A DNA stretch of 64,000 nt from a virus: positions 1-64,000 of IMG/VR virus record IMGVR_UViG_3300044614_000719. The stretch is one strand, 5' to 3'. The position numbers were made by a program, and so were the translations under genes. Every line of letters begins with the position of its first letter. The stretch's first letter is position 1. The notes under the pieces were generated by a model, which saw only the letters and a list, made by a program, of their open reading frames with translations, did no database searches and was not told the DNA's origin. This document shows positions 7,532-18,209 of this stretch, piece after piece.

Positions 7532-8749
7532 TTATATGATTTCAAACCAAGAAAAATCTACGGCAACATCTGTACTATTACTTTTACCGGCCATTGCAAT
7601 GGTGATTATATCTGAAACTCCAGCTTGTGTTCTTCCTAATTGAAAATTAAAGTCATTTATATCGGATATAGTAAGCAATCCATTGATTTCAATATATCCG
7701 CCAATAATATCAGTACCACCTGTATATGATGTTCCAGAACCGTGAAAAGAATATTGAACATTTCCATTGTAGTGATCGCTCCAAGAGACAGCATCCCCAG
7801 TAAATGTGGGATTTAGTAAAATTCTGTATTGTGCAGAGGTATTTGCAAGTACCAATGCACTTATATTTGAGGGAACAATTACAGAATCTAATCTAGTTGA
7901 TTTTAAACGCAAAGAAACTACAGGATAGAAAGTACCAGCGGTTGCCAATCTTCGTGGAGATGTTATAGTCGTTGCGACATTATACCGTCTAGAGAATCCT
8001 TCAAATCCTGCTTCCGACATCACGCTATTGCATATTTGTTTCGCGGTAGATGCAGATGCGGTTGCTGCTAAATTTTCTATTTCCATACGCATTGGAAGAG
8101 TTGCTGTTGTCATGTATGTTGTATTTCTTAAATTATCGTTGTGGAAGGTGTGTGCAATAACAGGTCTTCCATCAGCAAAAAATCCAACACGCACATCACC
8201 TACACCCAACCATTCAATATCCATTATCAAAATGTTTGCTTTGGTTAGATCTAAAGTTCTGCCACTTGGACCAGTGCCATTGAACTTATCGCCGTTCCAA
8301 TTCGCTTGGGATACTTTATATGTCTCATCATCAACAGATCCATCAACATATGTTCTCAATACAAGATAAACATCATTTCCATTTTGCTCAAGATAGATTC
8401 CATTTTGAGCACCAAAATAACCAACTCTTTGACGAAGGTTTGCTTTCTTTGCTGCAAATACGAAAGTACTTAATACCAATAAAGATTTGCCTGGTTGATA
8501 TGCAAATACTCTTTTTGTTTCTCTATAAACCTTCGCACCCGAAGCGGTTGTTAAATTTAAATTAATCGCACTTTCATTTGGTTTGAATTCTGTAGAACCA
8601 CCACTAGTGGTTAAAGTATCCCATTTATCATTTTCTTGATAACGGTGCTGTGAATCAAACAGAGTAAATGGTGTGCTTACTTTAAGACGAGCAAAAGCAT
8701 CAATTGCTTCGCCGTTAAATCGTATTTGATCGTTAAATAGGTAACTCAT
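7532..8749 (-). CDS. Putative virion structural protein of the fibre operon
   Basis: The preferred start is the ATG at 8749 (405 aa), because GGAG lies six bases upstream and it forms an ATGA overlap with the preceding gene; a longer frame begins at 8761. The protein opens with [31 protein letters not shown] and has alternating hydrophobic and polar beta-strand character throughout, without membrane or signal segments. Similar openings occur in structural proteins of marine T4-like phages as far as I recall. Its place between a collagen-like fibre and the tailspike supports a tail or fibre role. No enzymatic motif was seen. Confidence 0.7.
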   Translation of the reverse strand: MSYLFNDQIRFNGEAIDAFARLKVSTPFTLFDSQHRYQENDKWDTLTTSGGSTEFKPNESAINLNLTTASGAKVYRETKRVFAYQPGKSLLVLSTFVFAAKKANLRQRVGYFGAQNGIYLEQNGNDVYLVLRTYVDGSVDDETYKVSQANWNGDKFNGTGPSGRTLDLTKANILIMDIEWLGVGDVRVGFFADGRPVIAHTFHNDNLRNTTYMTTATLPMRMEIENLAATASASTAKQICNSVMSEAGFEGFSRRYNVATTITSPRRLATAGTFYPVVSLRLKSTRLDSVIVPSNISALVLANTSAQYRILLNPTFTGDAVSWSDHYNGNVQYSFHGSGTSYTGGTDIIGGYIEINGLLTISDINDFNFQLGRTQAGVSDIITIAMAGKSNSTDVAVDFSWFEII

Positions 8750-10404
8750 ATGATTCTCCATCCATCTCTGTAAATAAACTGTAATGCACCATTACTGATA
8801 TTTAAAATTGCGGACTCTTCATTATCTATGAAATCGTTTGTATTGCCAGGAACAATTTCAATGTAGCGATTAGCATATCCTGCTTGTCCAGATTCATCTT
8901 TTACTGTAATAGTTTCTCCAGTAACTGGTGTTGTTGGAAGAATAATTGTAACTATTCCGGCGTAGTTTACACCAATATAATAATCTAAGGATGACGCTTG
9001 ATACGATGATGTGGTTACTGCTTGTGTGTGATAAACAGGCGACAAATTAATAGAAGGCACTACAGAAATTTCTACCCATTGAGATGAATCACCATCGTCA
9101 ATGTAAACAAAGTATCTACCAGTTAAACTATTAAACCATCTATCACCATTGATTGCACCTTCGGGTGGAACTGGTGCATAAGTGAATCTATTTGCTACCG
9201 TAGTTCCACCACCAGAAATATCAATGTTGATATTCTTTCCATCCGATGATACAGATGAAATACCAGTTCCTGTGAAGTTTATACTTTTTGCAGCAGAAGT
9301 AAGTCTACTTCCTTCATGTTTAACAATAAGGTTTCCACCACCACCGCCTTGTGCGCTATGTTTTCCTACATGTGCAACAAGATCATTTAAATACTTAGAT
9401 TCTATCGAAAGAGTTTTCTTTTCGAGTTTCAAAGGAAACGTAGCAGCAACTACACCGGGTTCTCCAGTATCTCCTTTAGGACCAATTGATCCTGCTTCTC
9501 CCGCTACACCAGCAGGTCCCTGCGGACCTACATCGCCTTTTGCTCCCTGAGTTCCCTGTATACCTTGAGCGCCGCGTTCTCCCTTTGGACCAGTTTCGCC
9601 CGCTTCTCCCTTATCGCCGCTCGGACCTCTGTCTCCTTTAGCACCGCGAGGACCACGTGGACCGGGTGGACCAGATAACCCAATAGGCCCTTGGGGACCG
9701 GTATCTCCTTTTTCGCCCTTTTCTCCTCGCGGTCCAATTGGGCCAACTTCTCCCTTATCTCCAGTATCTCCACGGTCACCTTTAGGACCAATTTCGCCTT
9801 GTAATCCATCTGTGCCCCTTTCTCCGGTGTCACCCTTTGGACCTTGAATACCTTGTGGACCAATATCGCCTGGTTCGCCCTTGTCTCCCTTTTCACCTTT
9901 CTCTCCGCGATCACCAATAAATCCACGTTCTCCACGGTCACCCTTTTCACCATTGTCTCCCTTTAAACCGGGAAGCATAATAGGAGTTGGTGCTTCTAGT
10001 TGTTTTGGTTCTTCTTTAATTACTTCAGCAACAGAATCATCAATAACACCTTCACTTGCAACAACAAACAACTTATCAATGATGTTATATTCTTTACCAT
10101 CTGGATATTTGTCATTACCACCAATGATTTTAAATAATCTGTTTGTTCCTTCTTCTACAAAGCAATATTCACCTATACCGTTTAATTTCACAATATATGG
10201 TTTGTTGCCCTCTTCTGTAAGAAACTGAAATGTTTCAGAAAGAATTATATTAAATACTGATCCTTGCTTCATTTCTCCCAGATCACGGGTAAGTAAAAAT
10301 CTATTATTCCGTGGTGCAGCCTTTCCTGAAATGTACCAATTTGATAAATTGGCATAATTCAATCGCGGTTCCGGTGTGTTAAATGAAGAAAATGATGGTA
10401 GCAT
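8746..10404 (-). CDS. Collagen-like tail fibre protein
   Basis: The ATG at 10404 (552 aa) is preferred; the frame can extend to a TTG at 10437, but that would overlap thyX and lacks a clear ribosome site. An N-terminal domain of about 145 residues is followed by 57 uninterrupted Gly-X-Y triplets (nucleotides 9457-9969) rich in GEK, GDR and GPQ. The C-terminal beta-rich region includes the [19 protein letters not shown] module common at fibre tips. Collagen-like repeats form trimeric rods in phage fibres. It probably carries a receptor-binding head out from the tail. Downstream genes are coupled by ATGA. Confidence 0.88.
   Translation of the reverse strand: MLPSFSSFNTPEPRLNYANLSNWYISGKAAPRNNRFLLTRDLGEMKQGSVFNIILSETFQFLTEEGNKPYIVKLNGIGEYCFVEEGTNRLFKIIGGNDKYPDGKEYNIIDKLFVVASEGVIDDSVAEVIKEEPKQLEAPTPIMLPGLKGDNGEKGDRGERGFIGDRGEKGEKGDKGEPGDIGPQGIQGPKGDTGERGTDGLQGEIGPKGDRGDTGDKGEVGPIGPRGEKGEKGDTGPQGPIGLSGPPGPRGPRGAKGDRGPSGDKGEAGETGPKGERGAQGIQGTQGAKGDVGPQGPAGVAGEAGSIGPKGDTGEPGVVAATFPLKLEKKTLSIESKYLNDLVAHVGKHSAQGGGGGNLIVKHEGSRLTSAAKSINFTGTGISSVSSDGKNINIDISGGGTTVANRFTYAPVPPEGAINGDRWFNSLTGRYFVYIDDGDSSQWVEISVVPSINLSPVYHTQAVTTSSYQASSLDYYIGVNYAGIVTIILPTTPVTGETITVKDESGQAGYANRYIEIVPGNTNDFIDNEESAILNISNGALQFIYRDGWRII
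9457..9969 (-). repeat. 57 tandem Gly-X-Y triplets (collagen-like coding repeat)
   Basis: Every third codon encodes glycine for 171 codons with no interruption. The antisense strand therefore shows a false Ser/Pro-rich frame. The 9-base periodic similarity makes the stretch prone to slippage and length variation. Confidence 0.9.
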
Positions 10405-10412
10405 ATCTCTAT

Positions 10413-11117
10413 TTATTTGCCAGTCAAAGCCTTCCAAGAGTGCGGAAATAGCGGTTGGATTATATCATAAATGGCTTGTGCATACTGGCGAACCTCCCAT
10501 TGTGCATGGGGATCAATTCTTTGTGCATATACTCTCGCGTATGCAGAAAGTGATCCTGTCCACCACCATTCGGTGTAAGTCCCCTGTGGTAGCACGGAAC
10601 GCGCCTGCTCGGGGGCTACCCCCTCTGCGATGAGTTTATGATACACCTCTAGTGCGGGTTTAGCGATCCTTTCCCAATCAGTATTATATGAATTCACTAA
10701 TTCGGGGTTAACGAAATCTTCGCTACCCTGCTTTGCGCCATTTGTTGGCTTTGAACGCCACTGCGGACAATAGATTTCTGGCGTATCTGAAACATATCTA
10801 CGGGATACTTCATTCTCTACGAATCCAACCTTGTGCTTAAAAAGTTGAGTTCGGATGAAAATTGGGGCTTTGATTCTCAAAGTTATCTGAGGATGTGCAA
10901 AGGGAGTCCAGTGCTTGTGCTTTGCAAGATAAGAGATCAGTTTCTGATCCTTTTCAGACAATTTGTGTTCACGATAACCAGTCCAATTGGGATCAGTATC
11001 CCAATCGCTTTCCTTATTAAAGGAAACTCTCGCGGCATTTACTACCGTGAGATCGCTTCCCATGTAATCAACTAAGTTAACAAATCCGTGATCAAGTAGG
11101 TTTATCTTTTTGTTCAT
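10413..11117 (-). CDS. thyX: Flavin-dependent thymidylate synthase ThyX
   Basis: Starting at the ATG at 11117 (234 aa, [11 protein letters not shown]...), preceded by GGTGA, rather than the longer frame from 11150. It carries the substrate and flavin site in the phage form [15 protein letters not shown] (canonical RHRxxSxNExSxRY), the early AARVSF motif and the C-terminal [14 protein letters not shown] helix. It makes dTMP from dUMP using methylenetetrahydrofolate and FAD, feeding phage DNA synthesis with the nearby dUTPase and reductase. It overlaps the upstream acidic gene by 26 bases. Confidence 0.93.
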   Translation of the reverse strand: MNKKINLLDHGFVNLVDYMGSDLTVVNAARVSFNKESDWDTDPNWTGYREHKLSEKDQKLISYLAKHKHWTPFAHPQITLRIKAPIFIRTQLFKHKVGFVENEVSRRYVSDTPEIYCPQWRSKPTNGAKQGSEDFVNPELVNSYNTDWERIAKPALEVYHKLIAEGVAPEQARSVLPQGTYTEWWWTGSLSAYARVYAQRIDPHAQWEVRQYAQAIYDIIQPLFPHSWKALTGK

Positions 11118-11460
11118 TATCATCACCAAAATTAAATTCCACACCATCAATTTGAACGTAATCTAGAGCATAATCTTTTGCGCGTTTCCACATTTCGGGA
11201 TCTATCGCTTTGATGTACTCTGCAAATTTTATACCAAATTCAGCAACGGCTTCTGTGCTTAAAATCCAAGCGCGTTGCTCTTCTGTTAAGTTGTCGAATT
11301 CGACTTCAATTTCGTCCAAGTCGATAACTTCTTCATCATCTTCTTCGGACCCTCCATCTGAGTAACTTGGGAATGGTGGAGTTTCTTCCGGATCATCTGA
11401 TTCAATCTCGTCATCTTCATAGTATTCATCCTCATCTTCGTAGTCGTCGTAGTTTGACAT
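11092..11460 (-). CDS. Highly acidic protein of unknown function
   Basis: 122 residues. The first half is dominated by Asp, Glu, Tyr and Ser (DDYEDEDEYYEDDE and later SEEDDEEVIDLDEIE) and is likely disordered. The second half (EEQRAWILSTEAVAEFGIKFAEYIKAIDPEMWK) looks helical. It sits between primase and thyX, separated from the primase start by no gap. A DNA-mimic or protein-binding role is conceivable from the charge alone, but nothing specific is recognised. Confidence 0.7.
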   Translation of the reverse strand: MSNYDDYEDEDEYYEDDEIESDDPEETPPFPSYSDGGSEEDDEEVIDLDEIEVEFDNLTEEQRAWILSTEAVAEFGIKFAEYIKAIDPEMWKRAKDYALDYVQIDGVEFNFGDDNEQKDKPT

Positions 11461-12453
11461 TTAAACCTTCTTCCATTGAGAGAATCTAATAAGTGCTTCA
11501 GGTCCGGAGTAAGTGTTAGTATCGATTACTCTTTTTACTTCGATTGGTGTTCTACCTCTCAACACCATATCATTTACATCCTTACCTGTTACACTATTAG
11601 GCCATATGCAAACTGTCTTACCAGTATTTATTAATTTTTGATATTGCTGAACCACATGCTTATTACGAGGTTCATTGTCCAACACATAAATCAACTTACT
11701 ACTTGCAAATAAATTTGCATCAATTTCGTGGTTCATTCCAAGAATGGCAACTGAGTTTGGAATGAACAACGAATCAATGGGTCCTTCCATAATATACACA
11801 ACTGATTTCAAATTTGCTCGCTCGACACCAAAACACAACTTGGTATCTTCGTCAAATTTGATAGTAACATAACGAATTGCATTGTCATCCAATGCTCTTC
11901 CCTGAAACCCAACAAGTTCATTGTCCTTATCGAATATTGGAATAATCAATCTTGGTTCTTCACCAACATCTTTTTGAATATGCTTATGCACAAATTCTGC
12001 AAAGTTTTCTGCATAATACAAATTTTCCCAATGTTCTTGTGGTATCTTTCTGCGTGTTACATAAGATTTACAAACATGTGAACGATCCAAATCATTAATA
12101 GTTGGTAAAACTATCTTATTAAATTTGGGAGTGTCCATTTTGATTTTTGGTTTTTCATAATTTGAATGACCATTTTCTCCACCTTTCCAACGCTCCAAAG
12201 AGTATTGTTTGCTTAATGCTGGAGAAACGGTTTCCAAAAATCTATAGATGCTTGTAGAAGCCCCACAGTTGTGACATCTATAAAACATATCATTGTTTTT
12301 AGAATAAAAGTATCCTCTTGCTTTTGTCTTATTTGATTTGGAGTCACCACAAATAGGACAACGACAATTTGCCAAAGTATCACCCTTCCACTTGAACATC
12401 TCAAGCATAGGGGATACTAGATTGATATACTTTTTATCTACAATTAATGACAT
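11461..12453 (-). CDS. 61: DNA primase, T4 gp61-like
   Basis: 330 residues (T4 gp61 is 342). An N-terminal zinc ribbon uses Cys32, Cys35, Cys60 and Cys63 (CPICG ... CHNCG). A TOPRIM-type core follows, with a VVYIMEGPIDSL glutamate and KLIYVLDNEPRNKH, then GKDVNDMV. It makes RNA primers for lagging-strand synthesis and works in the primosome with the gp41 helicase encoded two genes upstream. The neighbouring replication genes confirm the call. Confidence 0.92.
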   Translation of the reverse strand: MSLIVDKKYINLVSPMLEMFKWKGDTLANCRCPICGDSKSNKTKARGYFYSKNNDMFYRCHNCGASTSIYRFLETVSPALSKQYSLERWKGGENGHSNYEKPKIKMDTPKFNKIVLPTINDLDRSHVCKSYVTRRKIPQEHWENLYYAENFAEFVHKHIQKDVGEEPRLIIPIFDKDNELVGFQGRALDDNAIRYVTIKFDEDTKLCFGVERANLKSVVYIMEGPIDSLFIPNSVAILGMNHEIDANLFASSKLIYVLDNEPRNKHVVQQYQKLINTGKTVCIWPNSVTGKDVNDMVLRGRTPIEVKRVIDTNTYSGPEALIRFSQWKKV

Positions 12454-12455
12454 TA

Positions 12456-12599
12456 TTACTCAATGTTAAATGTGCGCTTTGCCCACTCTTCCCACTCTGG
12501 AAGATCCTCGTCGCGGATTGCCGGTAAAGCGGCAAGTCGTTGCTCAAAGGTGCGAGTATCGTTTTCACTGATGTATTGTACTTGCTTATATTCAGGCAT
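12456..12599 (-). CDS. Small protein between helicase and primase
   Basis: 47 residues from the ATG at 12599, which overlaps the helicase stop by 8 bases; a longer frame from 12641 would lie deep inside the helicase gene and is less likely. Sequence [20 protein letters not shown] then a Leu/Glu/Trp-rich helix. No family recognised. Its tight coupling between two replication genes suggests that it is real, possibly a replisome accessory. Confidence 0.6.
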   Translation of the reverse strand: MPEYKQVQYISENDTRTFEQRLAALPAIRDEDLPEWEEWAKRTFNIE

Positions 12600-14010
12600 C
12601 GTGTGTCTCCTCAAATTGCCAATCCTTTGCTTTGTTACCAAAACTTTTTCTCTTAAACTTACTAGTAAAACCGTTATCCTTTGTTGCTACCTCATCCTCT
12701 GCACCAACACCAATCAATCCTTCTTGTGCAGATTCTTCAACAGTATACAACTTCATCTTGGAACGGTTGATACCAAGAATGAATTTACGATTAGAAGCCA
12801 AATCATTATATCGATTTTTTAGTTGCTTGACAACAACTTGATCCATCTTGTCAAGATCCTCTGTGCGGATCATTGCAAACATGAAATCGGCTGTCTGCGG
12901 CAAACCAAATGACTCTGAAGTATTCTCCAAACCAAGATCAGTATTTGTATACCCATCACGGTTTGTTTGTGTTGCAGTAAAAACTGGCACATTGTATTCT
13001 ACTGCCAATCCACGAAGTTCTTCTGCTATTCCCTTAACATAAGTGTAGGAATTTACCATAGCCGCTTTGAAACGACTAGAGGCGCAGATGTTCAGATAAT
13101 CTACAAAGATAATATCTGGAACAAACTTCTTCTTCAGTTTTAGTTCTTCCAAAAGATGACGGAAGTGATTTACATTTGAAGATCCGGTAGGATACTCCTT
13201 CACGATCAACTTACCGCTAACCCCACGGGTTGCATTGAATAACTTTTTGGCGTACATCTCTTTTGGTAGTTGCTTGAGATCATCCAAAGTGATGTCCATG
13301 ATATTTGCATCGATTCTTTCTGCAATTCGTTCTTCTGCCATTTCACAAGTGATGTAAAGCACATTCTTGTTCTGCATTAAACAGTTTGCAGCATGGTGAC
13401 ACAAAAACAAAGACTTACCCACACCAGTACCCGCAATGACAACATTCAAAGTCTTTTGAGGAGTACCATTGTTTGTAATTTGATTCATGTAATCAAGATC
13501 GAAGGGTATACGCTGTTCTACTGTGTGATAGAACTCGTATCGCTTTTCGGCATCTCGTAGATAATCGTGTCCGATGTTATTATCAAAAGAAACAGCCAAT
13601 GCATCCGACAATATAGACGGAAGTGCATTGACTGACTTCTCCTTCGACTTACCCTCAATAATATGAACAGACTCTAGGATAGCATTGAAGATTGCTTTGT
13701 CTTTGCAAAACTTCTCTGTCTCATCCACAAGCCAATTTTCATCTTGCTTCGTGGTTGTATCGAACGCTTTAATTTTTTGATCAATACTATCAAACTCGTT
13801 CTGAGTTAAATCAGTACGAGATGATAGACCAATTTTTAGTGCATCAAGAGATGGTAACGCATTATACTTATTGAAGAACTCCTGAACAGCACGAAATATG
13901 GCTTTATCAGTTCGTTCTTGAAAGTATTCATCCTTGATGAACGGCAGTACTCGTCTAACATATGGTTCGTTAGAGAGTAAGTTTTCAAGTATTACTTTTT
14001 CTACACTCAT
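12592..14010 (-). CDS. 41: Replicative DNA helicase, T4 gp41 (DnaB family)
   Basis: 472 residues, close to T4 gp41. An N-terminal helical domain is followed by a RecA-type core with Walker A GTGVGKS (about residues 194-200), Walker [11 protein letters not shown] and the downstream ATQTNRDGY and LKNRYND segments of DnaB-type helicases. The hexamer unwinds the parental duplex 5' to 3' and recruits gp61 primase. Its start overlaps the uvsX stop by ATGA (14007-14010). Gp59 (helicase loader) and gp32 (ssDNA-binding) are not in this window. Confidence 0.93.
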   Translation of the reverse strand: MSVEKVILENLLSNEPYVRRVLPFIKDEYFQERTDKAIFRAVQEFFNKYNALPSLDALKIGLSSRTDLTQNEFDSIDQKIKAFDTTTKQDENWLVDETEKFCKDKAIFNAILESVHIIEGKSKEKSVNALPSILSDALAVSFDNNIGHDYLRDAEKRYEFYHTVEQRIPFDLDYMNQITNNGTPQKTLNVVIAGTGVGKSLFLCHHAANCLMQNKNVLYITCEMAEERIAERIDANIMDITLDDLKQLPKEMYAKKLFNATRGVSGKLIVKEYPTGSSNVNHFRHLLEELKLKKKFVPDIIFVDYLNICASSRFKAAMVNSYTYVKGIAEELRGLAVEYNVPVFTATQTNRDGYTNTDLGLENTSESFGLPQTADFMFAMIRTEDLDKMDQVVVKQLKNRYNDLASNRKFILGINRSKMKLYTVEESAQEGLIGVGAEDEVATKDNGFTSKFKRKSFGNKAKDWQFEETHDA

Positions 14011-15074
14011 TCATCAGACTCATCATTGTCCTCTGAAGCAGTCTTCTCGCCGGCAGACTGAGTACCGTATTTGAACTCCGCACCAGCGGCTTGTTCAAGT
14101 CTATCCATTACATCTTGCGTAAAGAACTTTTCGGGATTCTCTCGAATACTCTTCTCAAAAGCAGTTTTGCCATCGGGAAGTTCAATACGAGTAGAAACCT
14201 TCTTAAAGATTCCATACTTTAGGGCTAGATCAACTAGTCCATAGTATCTATCCAATCCACTGTCATACTTAAGCAGAACATCAACCATCTTGTTCTCCTT
14301 AGTAATTCTACCCTTGTAGAGTTTGCAGTGTATCACATTTCCAACTACACCTCCATCACTATCCTTCTCTTTTCTCTTGGAGAGATAGACAATAGTTGTG
14401 GCTGCATACTTTAGACCAGAACCACCACCCATTTCCTTCGTTGGGAACATCGAACCCACAACATCGTAGGTGTGATTAGTCATAATAAGTGGCACATTTG
14501 CCTTACCAAGTTTTAATGTAAGAACCCGGAAAGTGGCTTTAATTACTTGTGCGCGAGTCATATCCTTTGTAGTCTTACCTTCGGCAGTGTCCACCATTTC
14601 TTTATTTGTAGACAACATACCAAGAGAATCAAGAACAATCATCATTGGCTTCTTATCCTTCTCTGCTAGAGCCAAATAAGAATCAAGAATAGTGACTGCT
14701 TGGTGACGGAACTCCTCCACCGTGTTTACGGGGAATACAGCAACCCTAGAAGGATCTACACCGCGTTCCTTGAACATTTGACTAGTGACTGCTTGCTCTG
14801 TATCAAAATACAGCACAGCACCGTCTGGACGATCCTTGAGAAATTGGCTTACGATACCGAGCGTGAAGTAAGTTTTTCCAGTTGCACTCTCACCTGCCAA
14901 AGCCATGATCTTATTGTCAGGCATGCCACCATGAAGAGAACCAGAGAGTAGAGCATTGAAAGCGTAACTGCCAGTATCAACGAACCCCTTGATATCGCTT
15001 CCTTCGATTCCTTCATCCACGATTGAAGCAAACTCATTTTTAGATTCCTTAATGATGTTTTTCAGAAAACTCAT
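14007..15074 (-). CDS. uvsX: UvsX RecA-like recombinase
   Basis: 355 residues (T4 UvsX 391). Walker A GESATGKT is at residues 61-68 and Walker [11 protein letters not shown] is central, with the [11 protein letters not shown] loop and [19 protein letters not shown] typical of this family. It forms filaments on ssDNA, loaded by UvsY (gene at 41706), and drives strand exchange for recombination-dependent replication. A C-terminal acidic tail (EDNDESDE) matches RecA-family autoregulatory tails. A clear AAGGAG site precedes the ATG. Confidence 0.95.
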   Translation of the reverse strand: MSFLKNIIKESKNEFASIVDEGIEGSDIKGFVDTGSYAFNALLSGSLHGGMPDNKIMALAGESATGKTYFTLGIVSQFLKDRPDGAVLYFDTEQAVTSQMFKERGVDPSRVAVFPVNTVEEFRHQAVTILDSYLALAEKDKKPMMIVLDSLGMLSTNKEMVDTAEGKTTKDMTRAQVIKATFRVLTLKLGKANVPLIMTNHTYDVVGSMFPTKEMGGGSGLKYAATTIVYLSKRKEKDSDGGVVGNVIHCKLYKGRITKENKMVDVLLKYDSGLDRYYGLVDLALKYGIFKKVSTRIELPDGKTAFEKSIRENPEKFFTQDVMDRLEQAAGAEFKYGTQSAGEKTASEDNDESDE

Positions 15075-15076
15075 AA

Positions 15077-15250
15077 TTATTTATCTCCTTTTAGTTGTGA
15101 TTTGGCATATTCTAGATCTGCAATTTTGTTATTGAATGTTTCAAGTTGGGATAATGATAGTTTTGCCAGATCGCTTTTTAGAATTAGGCGATACTCTTCT
15201 ATCTTTTCGTCCAGACACTGTTCAATAATTAGTGTTGCATCTTTATTCAT
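15077..15250 (-). CDS. Small helical protein between polymerase and uvsX
   Basis: 57 residues from the ATG at 15250, chosen because it forms an exact ATGA overlap with the polymerase stop (15247-15250); an upstream ATG at 15292 gives 71 aa but lies inside the polymerase gene. The sequence is a Leu-heptad helical hairpin ([20 protein letters not shown] ... [13 protein letters not shown]). Unknown function; its position suggests a replication or recombination accessory. Confidence 0.65.
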   Translation of the reverse strand: MNKDATLIIEQCLDEKIEEYRLILKSDLAKLSLSQLETFNNKIADLEYAKSQLKGDK

Positions 15251-17802
15251 ACGAATAAACTTTCCAAAGTGCTTTCTTCTTTTAGTTTCCATTTAATTGC
15301 ATCAAGAATAATCTTGAGCGGTTCAATGAAACTGCTTTCAAACTGTGAAGTATAATCAATAAAACGATGTAAGTCAAGTTCTTTTGGAAGAGTATTGATG
15401 AATGATATGACATCCTCTCCGATGGGATTAGGTTCTTTTAGATAAACAAACTTAATCTTTTCTCCGTCTTTGATTAATTGGTATTTCTTTGTGAGTTTAT
15501 TCTGTTTCAAATAATGATTATACAAAAGAGAACCACGCACATGGATTGGTGTAGATTTGCGATAGATTCTAGATGAATCGGCATATTCAGTAATGCCATT
15601 GCATCCGCGAGGAAACGCAATTACCTCTGGATCTTGTTTGTTAAAGACATCTCTAAATTCGTTTACAAAATTACGCAAAGCAAGTTCATCCTGATTCATG
15701 ATGATATCAATGGCATTAGTCAACCCCTCACGAACAATTTGTGGAGTTGAGGATTTTGTCGTTTCGATACCCATGATCTTTAGTTCTGGCTTGTCGAGAA
15801 GAACATTGTCCTCACCCATGAACACATTCAACATGTAACGCTTCTTTGCAGTCCAAATACCTTTGTTGGAGATAGACTCGCGCTTCATATGCATCTTTTG
15901 CGAATAAGCATTCATCATAGTCGCAAGTTCTTCATACTTCGATTCGATGAATGGATCGATGATATCCTTACACGCTTTATCCAAGAACTTCACAACCTTC
16001 TTGTTGTCTGCATTAGGCATAACCTTCTGCACCAACTTGTCTAGACAGATATAAACCGAATCGGTATCTGCTGCAATAACAAAGTCAACATCGTTTGTTC
16101 CTACAGTTTTGTTTAGGAACTTGTTCAACCCACGCTCAATCCATCGAATTGACAATTGACCGGACACGGTAATTGCTTCTGCCAAGTCTAGATCGTAGTA
16201 ACGGAAGTATTGATTACCGATTGCACCGAACGCGCTGTTTAATTGAATCTTACGAACCAACTGAAAGTTGTGATACTTGGAAATCAGATTCTTTAGTTCT
16301 GTAACTTTTTCTTTTGGTGCATCCTTCGGAAGATTCTTCAGTTCTGCTTTACACTCCAACATCTTCTTCTTGTACATCTTCCGTTCTTCATACATGGTTT
16401 CCATCAACTTTGGAAGAAACCCCTGTCGATCTTTGCGGAAGGTAACACCATTTGCTGCCAACGATTCGCTGCGGAGTTTAACATCACGCATTAGATTCAC
16501 ACAATCTATGAATGAAGTTACTGGTTTTCCATCCTCACGATCAAAGATAACATCCGGATTCAAAGATCCCCGCTTACCATATGATGTTTTTGTCTCGGGT
16601 GAAATGTTGTATTGCATAATCAAATGTGGATACAAAGAATCCAAGTCAAAAGACACGATCCACTTATGCTCACCAACTTGCGGTGGCTTCACATATGCAC
16701 CTTCAAACTTCTTGTCCTTCTCTTCAACTTCCTTTTGCGGGATTACAATCTTATGCTCGTTAAGATAATGGTAGATGATAGTGTCCCAAGTTCGCACTTG
16801 AGAAAACACATCTCGCAGATTAACCTTTGCGCTATATGCTAGAGCGAGAGCAAGTTCAAGTAGACGCAACTTCTCTTCCAAACGAAGAACCAGTTGGACA
16901 TCTTTGTGGTTATATGCAACAAACTTATCGAAGTCACCCTTGTAGAATTGTTGAAGGTTGTCGTATCCCTCAAAGGATGCTTTTCTTTCTCCAAGTTCGA
17001 CATATGCAATATGATCTAACTTGTAACTCTCTCTAGTAACGAAGGTAAACTTGCGATATAAATCAAAATAGTCCATCGTAGCAATACCAACAAGATCATA
17101 AACAACATGCTCTTGCTGCTTAACTGCTACGGTGCGTGTCTTGATTTGTCCCCACGGAGAAAGACGATTTGCTGCTTTATCATCTAGGACATTGTTCAGT
17201 CTATGAATAATGTACGGAATATCAAAGAACTGGACATTCCAGCCAGTGATGATGTCAAAATCTTTGTCTTGCCAGAATTGTAAAAATTGCTCCAACATAA
17301 TGTCTTCCTTTGTGTAGGAATAGACATGGTGATTGGAGTCAACCGGAGTCGCTTTACCAAGACAGAATGTATAAGTCTGATCGTGTAGGCGAATTGTAAT
17401 TACATTGATTCGTTGATCGGCTTGTTCAATGTTCGGAAATCCATTTTCACATTCAGTTTCAATATCCAAATAAGCGATACGAAGTTGATTGTAATCATAC
17501 GCAACTTCTTTCGGATACTCTTCTCCAATAAACTGATATACGAAGTCGTTGTTTCCGTAGATTTCAAATCCAGAGACATCCTTGTAGTCATCAATGAACT
17601 TTCTAGTTTCATCAATGTTTCCAGGCTTAAAAGACTCAACATACTTTCCCTCCAGAGTCTTCCACTCTGTTTGTTTGTTGACAGCCGGCACAAACACCGT
17701 AGGATAAAACGGCTCTGCGCGATGAATGCGCTTGGAGCCGTCATATCCACGGTATAAGATTCGGTTTCCCCGAATCGCAACATAAGTATAAAATTTAGAC
17801 AT
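15247..17802 (-). CDS. 43: DNA polymerase, family B (T4 gp43)
   Basis: 851 residues (T4 898). The proofreading exonuclease begins with YLDIETE (Asp113, Glu115), and a later FDIITGWNVQFFDIPY supplies ExoII. Palm motif A is FDLDSLYPHLI, motif B lies near QLNSAFGAIGNQYFRYYD, and motif C is ADTDSVYI. It copies the phage genome at the fork with the gp45 clamp. A single uninterrupted gene: unlike some T4-like relatives, no intein or homing-endonuclease split is seen. Start ATG at 17802 abuts the upstream gene stop. Confidence 0.96.
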   Translation of the reverse strand: MSKFYTYVAIRGNRILYRGYDGSKRIHRAEPFYPTVFVPAVNKQTEWKTLEGKYVESFKPGNIDETRKFIDDYKDVSGFEIYGNNDFVYQFIGEEYPKEVAYDYNQLRIAYLDIETECENGFPNIEQADQRINVITIRLHDQTYTFCLGKATPVDSNHHVYSYTKEDIMLEQFLQFWQDKDFDIITGWNVQFFDIPYIIHRLNNVLDDKAANRLSPWGQIKTRTVAVKQQEHVVYDLVGIATMDYFDLYRKFTFVTRESYKLDHIAYVELGERKASFEGYDNLQQFYKGDFDKFVAYNHKDVQLVLRLEEKLRLLELALALAYSAKVNLRDVFSQVRTWDTIIYHYLNEHKIVIPQKEVEEKDKKFEGAYVKPPQVGEHKWIVSFDLDSLYPHLIMQYNISPETKTSYGKRGSLNPDVIFDREDGKPVTSFIDCVNLMRDVKLRSESLAANGVTFRKDRQGFLPKLMETMYEERKMYKKKMLECKAELKNLPKDAPKEKVTELKNLISKYHNFQLVRKIQLNSAFGAIGNQYFRYYDLDLAEAITVSGQLSIRWIERGLNKFLNKTVGTNDVDFVIAADTDSVYICLDKLVQKVMPNADNKKVVKFLDKACKDIIDPFIESKYEELATMMNAYSQKMHMKRESISNKGIWTAKKRYMLNVFMGEDNVLLDKPELKIMGIETTKSSTPQIVREGLTNAIDIIMNQDELALRNFVNEFRDVFNKQDPEVIAFPRGCNGITEYADSSRIYRKSTPIHVRGSLLYNHYLKQNKLTKKYQLIKDGEKIKFVYLKEPNPIGEDVISFINTLPKELDLHRFIDYTSQFESSFIEPLKIILDAIKWKLKEESTLESLFV

Positions 17803-18209
17803 TATTTTGTTGGTTCAATTCTGATTGGATGATTTGGATCTTCCACTAGGAACATAGGCTTACCTTGCTCGCGCTTGGTTTGCTTCTCTTGCATATAGCA
17901 GTAGAATAGTACGGAATAGTTAATCATGTCAAGAATTGTATCCAAAAGTTTCTCATCAGAAACAGCAAAAGTGCCAGATTCAGTAAAAGATGATAAACGA
18001 CTCATCTTATCTGTCATACGGACAAGCATTCCTTTTTCCGTAGTAGTTACACCCATTGCTTCTGTGCGAGTAAAGTTGGCAAATGGCTCTTCACCACCCT
18101 TACCGGCATAATCGTGATTCTTTTTCTTCATTAATTCTAAGGCTTCCTTACAAAGGCTTTCATGGAAACCCAGAAGTTCTTCTCTCGTCATCTTATATGG
18201 TTCGTTCAT
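17802..18209 (-). CDS. DUF1599-like (nucleotide-modification-associated domain 1) protein
   Basis: 135 residues. The central pattern KKKNHDYAGKGGEEPFANFTRTEAMG followed by RMTDKMSRL and DEKLLDTILDMINYSVLF matches the small all-alpha family DUF1599/Nmad1, which occurs in phage DNA metabolism clusters and is linked to nucleotide modification. Its location between dUTPase and DNA polymerase fits. The reaction is unknown. It overlaps dut by ATGA. Confidence 0.75.
   Translation of the reverse strand: MNEPYKMTREELLGFHESLCKEALELMKKKNHDYAGKGGEEPFANFTRTEAMGVTTTEKGMLVRMTDKMSRLSSFTESGTFAVSDEKLLDTILDMINYSVLFYCYMQEKQTKREQGKPMFLVEDPNHPIRIEPTK

Noticed and set aside
8749-8761. Upstream ATG at 8761 as start of the 7532 gene
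   Set aside because: The ATG at 8749 has GGAG at proper distance and ATGA coupling; the upstream one has no site.
9182-10228. Plus-strand Pro/Ser-rich frames across the collagen-like gene
   Set aside because: Mirror images of the Gly-X-Y codons on the minus strand; no ribosome sites and the opposite strand carries a clear gene.
10413-11117. Abnormal ThyX active-site motif
   Set aside because: [15 protein letters not shown] differs from the bacterial motif but fits the form seen in marine phage ThyX proteins, so it is not treated as a defect.
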